From Paenibacillus agaridevorans (GTDB lineage Bacteria > Bacillota > Bacilli > Paenibacillales > Paenibacillaceae), in assembly GCF_003112455.1 (NCBI RefSeq), contig NZ_BDQX01000077.1:1-50567 (forward strand): DNA of 50,567 nt. The letters run 5' to 3'. Position 1 is the first letter of the stretch, and each line of letters opens with the position of its first letter. Under the pieces are notes generated by a model. It saw only the letters and a program-made list of their open reading frames with translations. It ran no database searches and was not told the origin of the DNA. Of this stretch, positions 25,855 to 34,116 are shown one piece after another. A program made the position numbers and the translations under genes.

Positions 25855-26136
25855 CTATTGTTGGTCCGGCAGACGTAATGCGTTTGCCGAAGTTTGCGCT
25901 TGATCTAGAAATTCCTCTGCTTGGGTCAATTGCTGCCGGGCCGTCTCCAAAGCTTGTGAATTTGTTGCCGCATTAGATTCACTTATCGAGCTTATCGCCT
26001 GATTTAAAGCTGTTTGCGCCTCAGAAACCGCGTTGGATGCATGCTGCTCCAGCGTATTGCCGCTCGAGTGAAGTGTGCCTTCTGCCGGTTTTCTTGCATT
26101 TTCGGTCGCTAGATCAATTTTGTTTTCATTGGGCAA
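25855..26136 (-). CDS. Small Ala/Gln/Ser-rich helical protein next to spore-coat genes
   Basis: The 93-residue product is hydrophilic and rich in Ala, Gln, Glu, Ser and Asn, with stretches such as EAQTALNQAISSISESNAATN and ETARQQLTQAEEFLDQAQ that should form amphipathic or coiled-coil helices. There is no signal peptide or cysteine. The start is TTG at 26136 with AAGGAGGA seven bases upstream. It is divergent from the CotF-type operon, so a sporulation role is possible, but I do not recognise a family. Confidence 0.7.
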   Translation of the reverse strand: MPNENKIDLATENARKPAEGTLHSSGNTLEQHASNAVSEAQTALNQAISSISESNAATNSQALETARQQLTQAEEFLDQAQTSANALRLPDQQ

Positions 26137-26327
26137 GATGATTCCTCCTTCCTAGAGCAAAGATTAATAACTTAAACAGAAATAAGTATGCGGTTGAGAT
26201 TTTGTTTATATTCTTGCGACTGCATGGGAATATTCGGACCCCACATTTCCGGAAATCATTTCAGAATAGGGTTCCAATGCGTTGGAAAGTCTAACGTTGA
26301 TAAATGAAAGGAAGGGATAATTCCTCA

Positions 26328-26570
26328 ATGAATATGTCAACTCTAGCGCCACACGAATCGATGGAACTACATGAAGCGCTAAACTTCAAAACGCTCTGCC
26401 TCGCTAAGTCAAAACTTATGCAAGGCTTGGTTTTTGACCAAGAGCTCAAAGCGTTGATGCAGAAGGACGTCATATTATCCACGCAACAGATCGCCGAGCT
26501 CCAGGCCATCTACGCAAGAGCTCCATTCCAAGCGCCTGTTCCGAATAGCCCAACACCTATTACTCATTAA
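26328..26570 (+). CDS. yraG: Small CotF-associated spore protein, YraG-like
   Basis: The 80-residue product has one conserved segment, ESMELHEALNFKTLCLAKSK followed by LMQGLVFDQELKALMQKDVILSTQQIAELQ. The product at 28134-28337 repeats it closely (MLEVHEMAAFKTVCMTKSKTMQ). I chose ATG 26328 after GGAAGG; an upstream ATG at 26304 reads through that binding site. Position, size and partner genes match yraG of the B. subtilis yraG-yraF-adhB-yraE-yraD cluster, which is expressed during sporulation. The symbol rests on order and similarity to CotF-type proteins, not on an alignment. Confidence 0.75.
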   Translation: MNMSTLAPHESMELHEALNFKTLCLAKSKLMQGLVFDQELKALMQKDVILSTQQIAELQAIYARAPFQAPVPNSPTPITH

Positions 26571-26582
26571 AGGGGAGCGCCC

Positions 26583-26969
26583 ATGAACACCGATTATTTA
26601 GACCCGATTAATTCATTAAATATGCCAGAGATGGCAGATATGACATTTGCAATGGACTTCCTTATTCGGGCCAAGGAAGGCGTGCGAAATTTATCCATCG
26701 CCCTGACGGAAACGGCTTCTCCCGATGTAAGAGCGCTGCTGCGCAATCATCTTATGCAGGGGATTGCACTGCACCAAGAAATCACGGAGCTTATGATTCG
26801 CAAAAAATGGTTCCATCCTTACGAGCTGAACGAACAGTACCAACTCGATCAGCTTTCAGCGAAAAATACGGTGATGATCGGGCAGATGAATTTGTTCCCG
26901 GATGATACGTCGCGTAAAGGGATGTTTGATCGGACCCCAGATGAACATATTGGAGGACATAATGCATGA
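26583..26969 (+). CDS. yraF: CotF-family spore coat protein, YraF-like
   Basis: The 128-residue product carries the CotF domain: [61 protein letters not shown]. CotF-type proteins are ferritin-like four-helix proteins of the spore coat. AAAGGGGAG precedes the ATG, 12 bp after the previous stop. Its stop overlaps the start of the dehydrogenase as ATGA, so the two are translationally coupled. It has a 98-residue counterpart downstream at 28353. Confidence 0.9.
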   Translation: MNTDYLDPINSLNMPEMADMTFAMDFLIRAKEGVRNLSIALTETASPDVRALLRNHLMQGIALHQEITELMIRKKWFHPYELNEQYQLDQLSAKNTVMIGQMNLFPDDTSRKGMFDRTPDEHIGGHNA

Positions 26970-28102
26970 AGGCGGTAACGTATCAGGGGATTAAAAATGT
27001 CGTGGTCAAAGAGGTACCGGATCCGAAGATTGAGAAACCGGACGATATGATCGTAAGAGTCACCAGTTCCGCCATTTGCGGTTCGGACCTTCACCTAATT
27101 CACGGGATGATCCCTAACCTTCAGGAAAACTATGTCATCGGGCATGAACCGATGGGGATTGTTGAAGAAGTAGGCCCTGGAGTGACCAAGGTAAAGAAAG
27201 GCGACAGGGTGATCATCCCTTTCAACATCGCTTGCGGAGAATGTTTTTATTGTAAGAATCAGCTGGAAAGCCAATGCGACAATTCGAACGAACATGGGGA
27301 TATGGGTGCATATTTCGGCTACTCCGGAACAACCGGTGGTTACCCTGGCGGGCAAGCCGAGTATTTACGAGTTCCGTTTGCTAATTTCACCCACTTCAAG
27401 ATTCCAGAAAACTGCGAGCAACCAGACGAAAAGCTAAGCTTGATCGCCGATGCCATGACGACGGCATTCTGGAGCGTAGATAACGCCGGCGTCAAGAATG
27501 GAGATACGGTCATCGTGCTCGGCTGCGGTCCGGTCGGACTTCTGGCCCAGAAATTCTGCTGGCTGAAGGGAGCAAAGAGGGTCATCGCCGTCGACTATGT
27601 CGATTATCGCTTACAGCATGCGAAACGAACAAACAATGTGGAAATCGTAAACTTCGAACAGGATAAAAATATTGGCAACAATCTCAAGGAAATGACCAAA
27701 GGCGGCGCCGATGTCGTGATTGATGCGGTAGGAATGGACGGCAAGATGAGCGATCTCGAATTTCTAGCCAGCGGTTTGAAACTGCAAGGCGGCACCATGA
27801 GCGCATTTATCATTGCGTCTCAGGCTGTCCGCAAAGGCGGGACCATCCAAGTCACTGGGGTATACGGCGGACGCTATAACGGATTCCCGCTCGGCGACAT
27901 CATGCAGCGCAACGTGAATATCCGTTCCGGACAAGCTCCGGTCATTCACTACATGCCGTATATGTATGAGCTGGTTACGTCAGGCAAAGTAGACCCTGGA
28001 GACATTGTTACGCACGTCATTCCGCTCGGCGATGCCAAGCGCGGCTATGAAGTGTTCGATACGAAAACGGACGATTGCATCAAAGTCATCTTAAAGCCCT
28101 GA
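26966..28102 (+). CDS. adhB: Zinc-dependent alcohol dehydrogenase, AdhB-like
   Basis: The 378-residue enzyme has catalytic-zinc ligands Cys38 (AICGSDLH) and His60-Glu61 (VIGHEPMG). The structural-zinc cysteines are C90, C93, C96 and C104 ([15 protein letters not shown]), and the NAD-binding motif is [18 protein letters not shown]. The long insertion between these ([20 protein letters not shown]) is typical of the glutathione-independent formaldehyde dehydrogenase-like subgroup. It lies between two CotF-type gene pairs exactly as adhB does in B. subtilis. That suggests a role in the developing spore or its coat, possibly aldehyde removal. The substrate is unproven. Confidence 0.93.
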   Translation: MKAVTYQGIKNVVVKEVPDPKIEKPDDMIVRVTSSAICGSDLHLIHGMIPNLQENYVIGHEPMGIVEEVGPGVTKVKKGDRVIIPFNIACGECFYCKNQLESQCDNSNEHGDMGAYFGYSGTTGGYPGGQAEYLRVPFANFTHFKIPENCEQPDEKLSLIADAMTTAFWSVDNAGVKNGDTVIVLGCGPVGLLAQKFCWLKGAKRVIAVDYVDYRLQHAKRTNNVEIVNFEQDKNIGNNLKEMTKGGADVVIDAVGMDGKMSDLEFLASGLKLQGGTMSAFIIASQAVRKGGTIQVTGVYGGRYNGFPLGDIMQRNVNIRSGQAPVIHYMPYMYELVTSGKVDPGDIVTHVIPLGDAKRGYEVFDTKTDDCIKVILKP

Positions 28103-28133
28103 ATATGGGTAAATACAGGGGAGGACAATCCGA

Positions 28134-28337
28134 ATGAATTCCAATTACGCTTTGCATGAGATGCTGGAGGTTCATGAGATGGCTGCGTTCAAGACCGTTT
28201 GCATGACCAAATCCAAAACCATGCAAGCTCTGGTAACCGACCCGGAGCTCAAGCAAATTTTGCAGCAAGATGTGCAATTATCACAGCAGCAGCTTCAGGA
28301 GCTTGGTGGAGTGCTGTCTAAAGTGACTCTAACTTAA
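28134..28337 (+). CDS. yraE: Small CotF-associated spore protein, YraE-like
   Basis: The 67-residue product (LHEMLEVHEMAAFKTVCMTK, SKTMQALVTDPELKQILQQD, VQLSQQQLQELGGV) is a shorter relative of the 26328 product. GGGGAGGA lies eight bases before the ATG, and the gene follows the dehydrogenase by 31 bp. Its place corresponds to yraE in B. subtilis. It is followed by the second CotF gene, repeating the small-plus-large pair found upstream. Confidence 0.78.
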   Translation: MNSNYALHEMLEVHEMAAFKTVCMTKSKTMQALVTDPELKQILQQDVQLSQQQLQELGGVLSKVTLT

Positions 28338-28352
28338 AAGGAGGATAGAAAC

Positions 28353-28649
28353 ATGAATACCCTACTAGAACACATGACAGGGCTTCATACGCTGACCGAC
28401 GACGTGATCGCAATGGATTTTTTGATGAACGCCAAGAGCGGAGTCAGAAACTACGCCATGGCCGTAACCGAATGTGCCACCCCCGAAATCAAGCAAATTT
28501 TGATGAAACAGCTCGACGAAGCTATAGACTCCCATGAAAAGATAACAAACTACATGATGCAGCGGGGCCAATACCATCCCTACCATATTCCGGAGCAAAT
28601 TCAGCTTGATCTAAAAAATATTCAGACCGCTATGAACATTCCGTCTTAG
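28353..28649 (+). CDS. yraD: CotF-family spore coat protein, YraD-like
   Basis: The 98-residue CotF-domain protein (DVIAMDFLMNAKSGVRNYAM, AVTECATPEIKQILMKQL, SHEKITNYMMQRGQYHPYHI) is the counterpart of the 26583 product. AAAAGGAGGA precedes the ATG. It is the last gene of the cluster and is followed within 30 bases by a strong hairpin terminator. Confidence 0.9.
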   Translation: MNTLLEHMTGLHTLTDDVIAMDFLMNAKSGVRNYAMAVTECATPEIKQILMKQLDEAIDSHEKITNYMMQRGQYHPYHIPEQIQLDLKNIQTAMNIPS

Positions 28650-28677
28650 TTTTTGCTTAAATAAACAAAGCTTAATT

Positions 28678-28730
28678 CAATAAGGCCACCGAAGTAATCG
28701 GCGGCCTTATTATCGATGATTTAACTATCG
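28678..28730 (+). terminator. Terminator-like GGCC hairpin, also a repeat shared with 32702
   Basis: AATAAGGCC...GGCCTTATT (28679-28711) is a perfect 9-bp outer stem with inner CGA/TCG pairing. It is well placed to end the spore operon. The hairpin plus the next 19 bases (ending TTTAACTATCG) recur, with few changes, at 32702-32750. From 28731 to 28896 nothing else is evident. Confidence 0.75.
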
Positions 28731-28896
28731 TGTCCCTGAGCTCTCCAGCCCCGCGTCAAGGGATAAAAAAACGAAGACATCTGCTTGAATTTGCAAAGAG
28801 GGGATGCCTCTTTGATTTTTAGAGGTTCCGCTAGGAAGAGAAGATCGTTTTTGTCGTCGTCATAGGGGGACAGGCGCGGTCGGGTTTGTCAATACG

Positions 28897-29208
28897 ATGA
28901 ATGCCGGAATGTCGGTTTACGATAAACCAATGAAGAACAGCGGCAACAGCGCGAAACAGTTGTTCTTGCACCACGAAGCGGCGGATCGGTTTGCAATGGA
29001 TCCCGCTTTCGAGGATTTGGCCGAACAGGAGGATATCCACACGGCGAAATTCGCCGCCAAGCGGCTCGAATATCGCGCCACTGACCACTTGGTGCTGAAA
29101 GGAAGCCCCTTCTCTTTTGAAGCGTATGACATACCGATTTTGCATCGGCGTCCTTTCCTTGCTCATCACTTTTTGCATCCGTCCGCAGATATAAGCGCAT
29201 CGAGGTAG
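28897..29208 (+). CDS. Doubtful small ORF, possibly a gene remnant
   Basis: The 103-residue frame (NAGMSVYDKPMKNSGNSAKQ..., DPAFEDLAEQEDIHTAKFAA, KRLEYRATDHLVLKG) has coding-like third-position G/C use and continues open upstream to about 28860 (HRGTGAVGFVNT). It has no ribosome binding site and I do not recognise it. It may be the remnant of a larger gene. Minus-strand frames over the same bases look less protein-like. Confidence 0.3.
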   Translation: MNAGMSVYDKPMKNSGNSAKQLFLHHEAADRFAMDPAFEDLAEQEDIHTAKFAAKRLEYRATDHLVLKGSPFSFEAYDIPILHRRPFLAHHFLHPSADISASR

Positions 29209-29246
29209 TGCTGTGTCCCGTTAGGTGAATCATTATCAGCAATTGA

Positions 29247-30041
29247 TTACACCACAAATTTCTCAAGAGCAACAGCAACACCATCGTTATCATTTGATTC
29301 GGTAATGTGTTTTGCACAATTTTTTAGCTCAATTATCGCGTTTTCCATAGCGATCGGATATCCGCACTTATGGAATAGTCCTAAATCGTTAAAGTCATCC
29401 CCGAATACCATTACATGTTCTGACTTCACCCCGATATCATTAAGTACCCATTGCACGGCTTCTTCCTTTGAGGCTGATTTTTGCATGATTTGAACCAATA
29501 CTCCTCTATCGGTTGCGATTACATTCACATGGTCGCCGAATTGCTCAATAACGTCCCTCCATCTGCTGTATCCATGAACCAATATTTTGGTTGGGGATAG
29601 TGAACTAATGAAATCCTTATCAACAACCGGGGGTTTATGATCATTTGGACGGATACCGAAATGACCGAGTTGCGAGTCGGGAATTGGTGTACACGTATAC
29701 CATGAGTCATTGACCTCGTATGAAATTATCGATTGAGGTGCATGTAACTCGATGAAATTGTTAATCTGTTGGCTAATCTCCATTGGGATACTAATGTGCC
29801 GCTGAGTTTGCTTAGACTTGCATGTTATTAGAGCACCATTGTAATAAACCAAGTAGTCTACAAAAGGAAAATTCTTCACAAATCGATTAGCAGCTCTAGG
29901 CGGTCGCGCCGTGGCAACGATAATATGAATTCCAGAATCATAACACCTTTTAACAGTCTGATAATTTCTAGGTGATATGGATTTGTCGTTGCCGAGCAAA
30001 GTTCCGTCCAAGTCTAATACAATTGCCTGTATGTCCGACAT
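29247..30041 (-). CDS. HAD-superfamily (Cof-type) phosphatase
   Basis: The roughly 264-residue protein has all HAD motifs of the Cof/IIB group: motif I VLDLDGTLL (nucleophile Asp near residue 10), motif II VATAR, a lysine in SASKEEAVQWVL, and motif IV GDDFNDLGLF. The cap domain lies between motifs II and III. Such enzymes remove phosphate from sugar phosphates, FMN or pyridoxal phosphate. I start at ATG 30041, six bases after GAGGGGAG; the ATG at 30047 abuts that site. It stands alone, with no operon partner. Confidence 0.92.
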   Translation of the reverse strand: MSDIQAIVLDLDGTLLGNDKSISPRNYQTVKRCYDSGIHIIVATARPPRAANRFVKNFPFVDYLVYYNGALITCKSKQTQRHISIPMEISQQINNFIELHAPQSIISYEVNDSWYTCTPIPDSQLGHFGIRPNDHKPPVVDKDFISSLSPTKILVHGYSRWRDVIEQFGDHVNVIATDRGVLVQIMQKSASKEEAVQWVLNDIGVKSEHVMVFGDDFNDLGLFHKCGYPIAMENAIIELKNCAKHITESNDNDGVAVALEKFVV

Positions 30042-30284
30042 CTGCATCTCCCCTCACAATTAATTCTTCCAATAATAACCTAGTTTCAAGAGAGATGCTA
30101 GATTCACTATTAAATTAATCTCCCGTTACGCCATATTGAAATGCATGTCGGCTTGGGGGTATTTACAGCAGGTAACCTTATAGTGGTAAAATATAGATAA
30201 AAATTTTATAGTTATTCATCCTGGCCGCGCCGCGGGGAATCCCCCTTCGCCGCTCAGGGTGCGGGTAGTTTTCTCGGGAGGGCG

Positions 30285-31181
30285 ATGCCAATGAGGGATA
30301 CTGCTGAGGGTCAGCAGAAGCACGGGCAGCAAGAACATATCGAGACGCTGCCGCTGTTCTCCACTACGGATAAGAACGGACGGATGACTATGCTCCCGCC
30401 GGGACGTCGCGTCGGACGCGCGGCTCCGCTGATGCCGTGGCTGCTTACAGCCGCTGTACTGTGGGCGCTGACAGGCTCCGTGCCGTTCGGCGCACTGCTC
30501 GGCATGGCGCCAACACCGGCGATTAGCATGGTGCTCGGTCATCCGGTCACAGTTGGGGTCGCCGTTTTGCTGCTGTTCGTGGCAATCAGTATGACCGCTA
30601 CAGCGTACTCGAGATCGATTGAGCAGTTCGGGCAGACCAGGGTGGCCGGCCTGTTCGCGACGCTATCGGTAACAGGAGGGCTCGCAGCAGTCGCGGGAAT
30701 CCTCCTGTTCTGGACACTGACAAGCGACCTGTCTCGCCCCTTTGACCTCGAGGCCATAGCGACATCGCAGACGATCCCCCTAGAGCTCGGCGCCGTCGTC
30801 GGAGCTAGCTTCGCCCTATGGGCCGCCATTACACTCCTGCGGTTGCCCGGCTCTATCGCCCACGCCCGGCGGCGTCAGGTGGACATCGAGCGGCTCCGCA
30901 AGGAGGGTTTGTCATGCATCGGAACGTTGACCGCCTTGAATTTTACTAATAGTTGGCTCTTTAATCTCCCGATTTTCACGGTTGAGGTACATTATATCGT
31001 TGACGGTGCTCCTCGTGTCGTCTCAGCATACATGCGCACCAGCGCCGACCGCGTCCCTGTCGTCGGGTCGATACTGATCGTGCTGACCGACGATCGCGGA
31101 ACCACCCACGTGGAGCTGGACCAAGAGAGCGGAGCGACATTCGAGACGGACGTGGGGAAGTACGCCCCGTCAGACGGTTAA
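30285..31181 (+). CDS. Membrane protein of unknown function, GC-rich and probably acquired
   Basis: The 298-residue product has a hydrophilic N-terminus and four probable membrane helices (about 49-70, 84-102, 122-144 and 167-186). A soluble C-terminal domain of about 100 residues ends in alternating strands (IFTVEVHYIVDGAPRVVSAY, VGSILIVLTDDRG). The DNA from about 30226 on is strikingly richer in G and C than its surroundings, with GC-ending codons throughout, as in actinobacteria. Transfer from a high-GC donor is likely. GGGAGGGCG lies before the ATG at 30285. I do not recognise the family. Confidence 0.65.
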   Translation: MPMRDTAEGQQKHGQQEHIETLPLFSTTDKNGRMTMLPPGRRVGRAAPLMPWLLTAAVLWALTGSVPFGALLGMAPTPAISMVLGHPVTVGVAVLLLFVAISMTATAYSRSIEQFGQTRVAGLFATLSVTGGLAAVAGILLFWTLTSDLSRPFDLEAIATSQTIPLELGAVVGASFALWAAITLLRLPGSIAHARRRQVDIERLRKEGLSCIGTLTALNFTNSWLFNLPIFTVEVHYIVDGAPRVVSAYMRTSADRVPVVGSILIVLTDDRGTTHVELDQESGATFETDVGKYAPSDG

Positions 31182-31246
31182 TTAGGCGGCCCTGATGCAA
31201 CACGGTTATAAGGAGTTCAATTCAATACGGAGCTAAAGCTTTTGTT

Positions 31247-31275
31247 TGCCGTTACTTGTGGAAAGTCTCCCCACG
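31247..31275 (+). repeat. REP-like intergenic repeat, copy 6 (partial)
   Basis: GCCGTTACTTGTGGAAAGTCTC matches the start of the repeat core, but the second arm has diverged. Plus orientation, between two genes. Confidence 0.5.
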
Positions 31276-31395
31276 ATCCATGCCTCTGTATCCGAGCTTA
31301 CATTCTTTGCTGCGTCGATGGAACCATGACGTTCAAGAAATGCCGAACATTTTAAACTGATTCGTTTAACCATGTTTCCGTTCCCATTTTTGATG

Positions 31396-31719
31396 CTATT
31401 TTAGAATGTTTTTCTCCAAGTGTAATTGTCGAAGAAACAAAAACAAGGGAAGACCCAGTGAAGGACCTACCAGTAGCGTACCTGCAATCGGCAGCCATAA
31501 ATATTTCATTCTCTTTCTGGTGCCTTCTAACAGAATGAATCCCATAAGCACGATCGCGGTAACTAAAACATCCATCCATGCAAAAGCTCCGATACGAGTA
31601 CTGGTTATGGCTTCAAATAGGAGAGATAGATCGAGGCCGTTGCGCACGACCCAGGGGATAAATTGCGAATAGGGCAAGACGAGTCCCAAAAGAGATAATA
31701 CTCCGTAAAAGTACTTCAT
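31396..31719 (-). CDS. DUF2834-family membrane protein
   Basis: The 107-residue protein has three hydrophobic helices and the conserved start KYFYGVLSLLGLVLPYSQFI, then TRIGAFAWMDVLVTAIVLMGFILLEG and PIAGTLLVGPSLGLPLFLFLR, the pattern of DUF2834. The function is unknown. CGGAGGG precedes the ATG. Confidence 0.85.
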   Translation of the reverse strand: MKYFYGVLSLLGLVLPYSQFIPWVVRNGLDLSLLFEAITSTRIGAFAWMDVLVTAIVLMGFILLEGTRKRMKYLWLPIAGTLLVGPSLGLPLFLFLRQLHLEKNILK

Positions 31720-31863
31720 TTATAACCCTCCGTTATTTTGAAATTTGTAATTCCAAGAAGCTTGCAAAAGTCCGTTTGCTCCATCTTCGCTGCTGCGCGT
31801 GACCGCTCTTCAACCCATGTCCTTCCAGGCTCCGTTCCAAGCCCTCAGCGCGATTTTTAAAAA

Positions 31864-31935
31864 ACTTGCCGCTACTTGTGGTACGGCTCAGCTTAACGGG
31901 GCTATCGGCGAAAATGACGAAAGGAGCTGCCGCGG
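31864..31935 (+). repeat. REP-like intergenic repeat, copy 7 (long form)
   Basis: GCCGCTACTTGTGGTACGGC is followed by TCAGCTTAACGGGGCTATCG and then GCGAAAATGACGAAAGGAGC. The same long block occurs at 38681. It lies between the DUF2834 and 31996 genes; a frame reported over it (31733-31978) is not credible. Confidence 0.75.
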
Positions 31936-31995
31936 CCAGCTCCTTCGTTGATTTGCTTATAGAGTAGAGGGGCCTCATATCCCCTCACAGCCTTC

Positions 31996-32562
31996 TTACA
32001 ACTGATAGGGCGGAGCTTTTCCGGCTACAATATTATCAGGATGAACGTCTGCCTGCTCATAATCATTCATACGGAGAAGGATATACTCAACTTCTTCTAA
32101 CGGCATTTGCAATTGTTGGCTGACTTCATAAAGTCCCATATTCTGCGTAAGAAGTTCCCGTGCTTGATTTACCTTTCCATCTAGCCAATTGTTTTCCAAC
32201 ATCCAACTTTTTATCTTAGCTAAAAATTGATTTTGCGTTTCCTTATCTGCATACTTCTTATATTTAGCAACAGACTCCGACATATAAGTATAGAGATAAA
32301 TCCCTAATGCCTCACGTTGTTCATTTTTAGACATCAGTTGATACCGTTCATAGGTAATGCTCATGTCTAACGCTAAAGTATTATCATTGCTATCAAAGCG
32401 TCTAAATGTTTTTCGGCCATAACTTTCAGGTAACACACGCCAGACAACAATGATATCATACGGAAACTGCCATGTTTCTGCTACTTCTTCTAATGGTAAT
32501 AGTTCATCACTCAATTGACCTACACACGTTCCATGTGTGTCTAGATAAAAAGCTAGTTTCAT
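31996..32562 (-). CDS. Hypothetical cytoplasmic protein
   Basis: The 188-residue product is soluble and mostly helical, with a beta-rich start (KLAFYLDTHGTCVGQLSDEL) and a C-terminal helix-turn-helix-like stretch ARELLTQNMGLYEVSQQLQM followed by PLEEVEYILLRM. AAGGAGG precedes the ATG. I do not recognise the family. The terminal segment could be a degenerate DNA-binding motif, but without other evidence I assign no function. Confidence 0.7.
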   Translation of the reverse strand: MKLAFYLDTHGTCVGQLSDELLPLEEVAETWQFPYDIIVVWRVLPESYGRKTFRRFDSNDNTLALDMSITYERYQLMSKNEQREALGIYLYTYMSESVAKYKKYADKETQNQFLAKIKSWMLENNWLDGKVNQARELLTQNMGLYEVSQQLQMPLEEVEYILLRMNDYEQADVHPDNIVAGKAPPYQL

Positions 32563-32701
32563 TCATGCCTCCTTCTTGTAGACAATATTAATCTCACCGC
32601 CAAATTTGAACTCATTATATACTATCAAAGTTTTAGCAAACATGACATCTAAGAGGTCTGCTACTTATTCCACAGATGATCTTGTTTTCTTAATATGCAC
32701 A

Positions 32702-32750
32702 GAAGGCCACCGAAGTAATTGGCGGCCTTGTTATCGGTATTCAACTATCG
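32702..32750 (+). repeat. Second copy of the GGCC hairpin repeat
   Basis: AAGGCCACCGAAGTAATTGG then CGGCCTTGTTATCGGTATTC, followed by AACTATCG, matches 28682-28730 with only a handful of differences. Here no gene ends beside it: the gene at 32562 points away and the next ends at 32920. The rest of the gap 32563-32919 shows nothing else. Confidence 0.75.
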
Positions 32751-32919
32751 TTCTCCGTTAGAATGGATTCTTGAGGCATTTTTAGATTTTTTCTATCGGG
32801 ATGCATAAGTACCTCCCTTTAAAAGCTATTAATTCTAGTTTGCTTCTTAATGAAAGGTTTTATTCTTTATCTTGTATTGTACTACCGTCTCCTATTACCG
32901 GAAAACCTGTTGAACTCTT

Positions 32920-33255
32920 TCAAACATGCACTTTTTGAGCAACATCCCATAAGTATCCGAATGGATCCTTTAATCTTGCTCTTATGTCCCCCCAGAAAGT
33001 CTCTTCGGGTTCGATTAGAACCTCGGCATCTCTATTTGTATTTGTCATCTTTTGGATGAGCCTATAAACATCCTCAACATACATATAAAAAATAACTTGT
33101 TGAATATGTTCACTAGATGGTCCAAATGTATCCGTATCCTCGTTTTCTTGGCTTAGGGTAAGATTAAGACCTAGTCTAGGATGGTTTGGAATCTCGTCAT
33201 TCTCAAAAAAATAGAACTTCCTTATCAATCTCCCCTTACTCCATCGGGATTTCAT
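32920..33255 (-). CDS. VOC (glyoxalase-like) protein lacking its N-terminal part
   Basis: The 111-residue product matches only the second half of PhnB-like VOC proteins: a strand LNLTLSQENE, then QQVIFYMYVEDVYRLIQKM, and the C-terminal FWGDIRARLKDPFGYLWDVAQ with the usual metal-site glutamate region. About 40-45 N-terminal residues of the family are missing. The start overlaps the end of the VOC gene upstream by 20 bases and has no ribosome binding site of its own beyond that gene's coding sequence. So this looks like the tail of a VOC gene whose beginning was deleted. It may be non-functional. Confidence 0.65.
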   Translation of the reverse strand: MKSRWSKGRLIRKFYFFENDEIPNHPRLGLNLTLSQENEDTDTFGPSSEHIQQVIFYMYVEDVYRLIQKMTNTNRDAEVLIEPEETFWGDIRARLKDPFGYLWDVAQKVHV

Positions 33256-33622
33256 GATATAACTCGATTAAGTTTCCTGCGGGATCTCTGAAGTTCACAC
33301 TCCTTATCCCATATTGTCTAGAAATCGGCTCCGATAAAAATTTAATTTTTTCTTTCAGCTCCAGAAATGACTTGTCTACATCCTTCACCTGAAACACAAG
33401 TACGATACGATCATTAAATTGATCGTTTACAGAATAAGCCTCGTTGATTGCATCAGCCATGGACTTTCTATCAAAAAGAGCTAGCGTGGTATTTCCTGCA
33501 TTGAAATCAGCATATCTGCCCTCTTCCGTGCCCCATATAGGTTCAAATCCCATTACATCCCGATAAAATATAAAACATTCTTTAAAGCAATCCACTAATA
33601 TGCGAGTGTGAGTTAGTTCCAT
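33236..33622 (-). CDS. VOC (glyoxalase/bleomycin-resistance-like) family protein
   Basis: The 128-residue protein is a complete VOC module: LTHTRILVDCFKECFIFYRDVMGFEP, then YADFNAGNTTLALFDRK, and the second half IVLVFQVKDVDKSFLELKEK ending SVNFRDPAGNLIELYHEI, where the His and Glu metal-ligand positions are retained. Members include glyoxalases, dioxygenases and drug-binding proteins. TGGAGGAAC precedes the ATG. It is followed by a truncated VOC gene, and a VOC fragment lies upstream. Confidence 0.88.
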   Translation of the reverse strand: MELTHTRILVDCFKECFIFYRDVMGFEPIWGTEEGRYADFNAGNTTLALFDRKSMADAINEAYSVNDQFNDRIVLVFQVKDVDKSFLELKEKIKFLSEPISRQYGIRSVNFRDPAGNLIELYHEIPME

Positions 33623-33887
33623 TTCAATGTTCCTCCAGACTCATATTTTTATAATAAATGCCCAACACCTTACAATCACCATTATAGTTTCTATGTCAAT
33701 CTTGTTGATTGTAAAAAACGGACTGACTTCATGTCGTGGTGCTATTGACTCCCGTTAGTTGAATATTCTTATGTGGCCTTCTCCTTCAGGAGTCTTGCCC
33801 ACATGTAGAATATACGAAATGGAAGCTGCGCCTCCAGAACTGTCCTACGCGATCTCCTTCTCCTTCTCGCGCAACTTCATTCCCACC

Positions 33888-33965
33888 TCACTTCTGCTTA
33901 TCCCTCATAAACTCGACGAGACGATCCACGTCATCTGTAATGATGCGTACAGAAGCGAAATTCAC
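33888..33965 (-). pseudogene. VOC-family gene fragment (5' end)
   Basis: A 25-codon frame starts GTG at 33965 with AAGGA seven bases upstream and reads MNFASVRIITDDVDRLVEFM then RDKQK and a stop. The first 20 residues are the classic start of VOC/glyoxalase proteins (NFxSxRIITDDVxRLVxFY). Sequence after the stop does not continue the fold in any single frame. The remainder of the stretch 33623-34072 has no other gene; a plus-strand frame over it is the antisense of this fragment. Confidence 0.6.
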
Positions 33966-34072
33966 AAGATATCCTTCTTCCTAGTAATAGTAGATTGAGC
34001 TGTGCCCCCAGCCGTTTCAAAACATACTTTTTACTTATCTCTCTCGTTTACGTTTACATGACCGATTATAAA

Positions 34073-34108
34073 AGAACGCTACTTACAACATTATGTCAGT
34101 AGCGTTCT
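34073..34108. terminator. Perfect 11-bp hairpin terminator
   Basis: AGAACGCTACT (34073-34083) and AGTAGCGTTCT (34098-34108) pair perfectly. On the plus strand AGAATTTTTC follows. On the minus strand the stem is followed by TTTTATAATCGG, so it could end the 35322-34117 unit. Confidence 0.65.
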
Positions 34109-34116
34109 AGAATTTT

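Noticed and set aside
28831..29317. Minus-strand ORFs overlapping the 28897-29208 frame
   Set aside because: They lack ribosome binding sites and their composition is less coding-like than the plus-strand frame, which is itself doubtful.
31733..31978. 81-residue minus-strand ORF
   Set aside because: It runs through a REP-like repeat, has no ribosome binding site, and its sequence is not protein-like.
33759..33998. 79-residue plus-strand ORF
   Set aside because: It is antisense to the VOC gene fragment at 33888-33965 and has no binding site.
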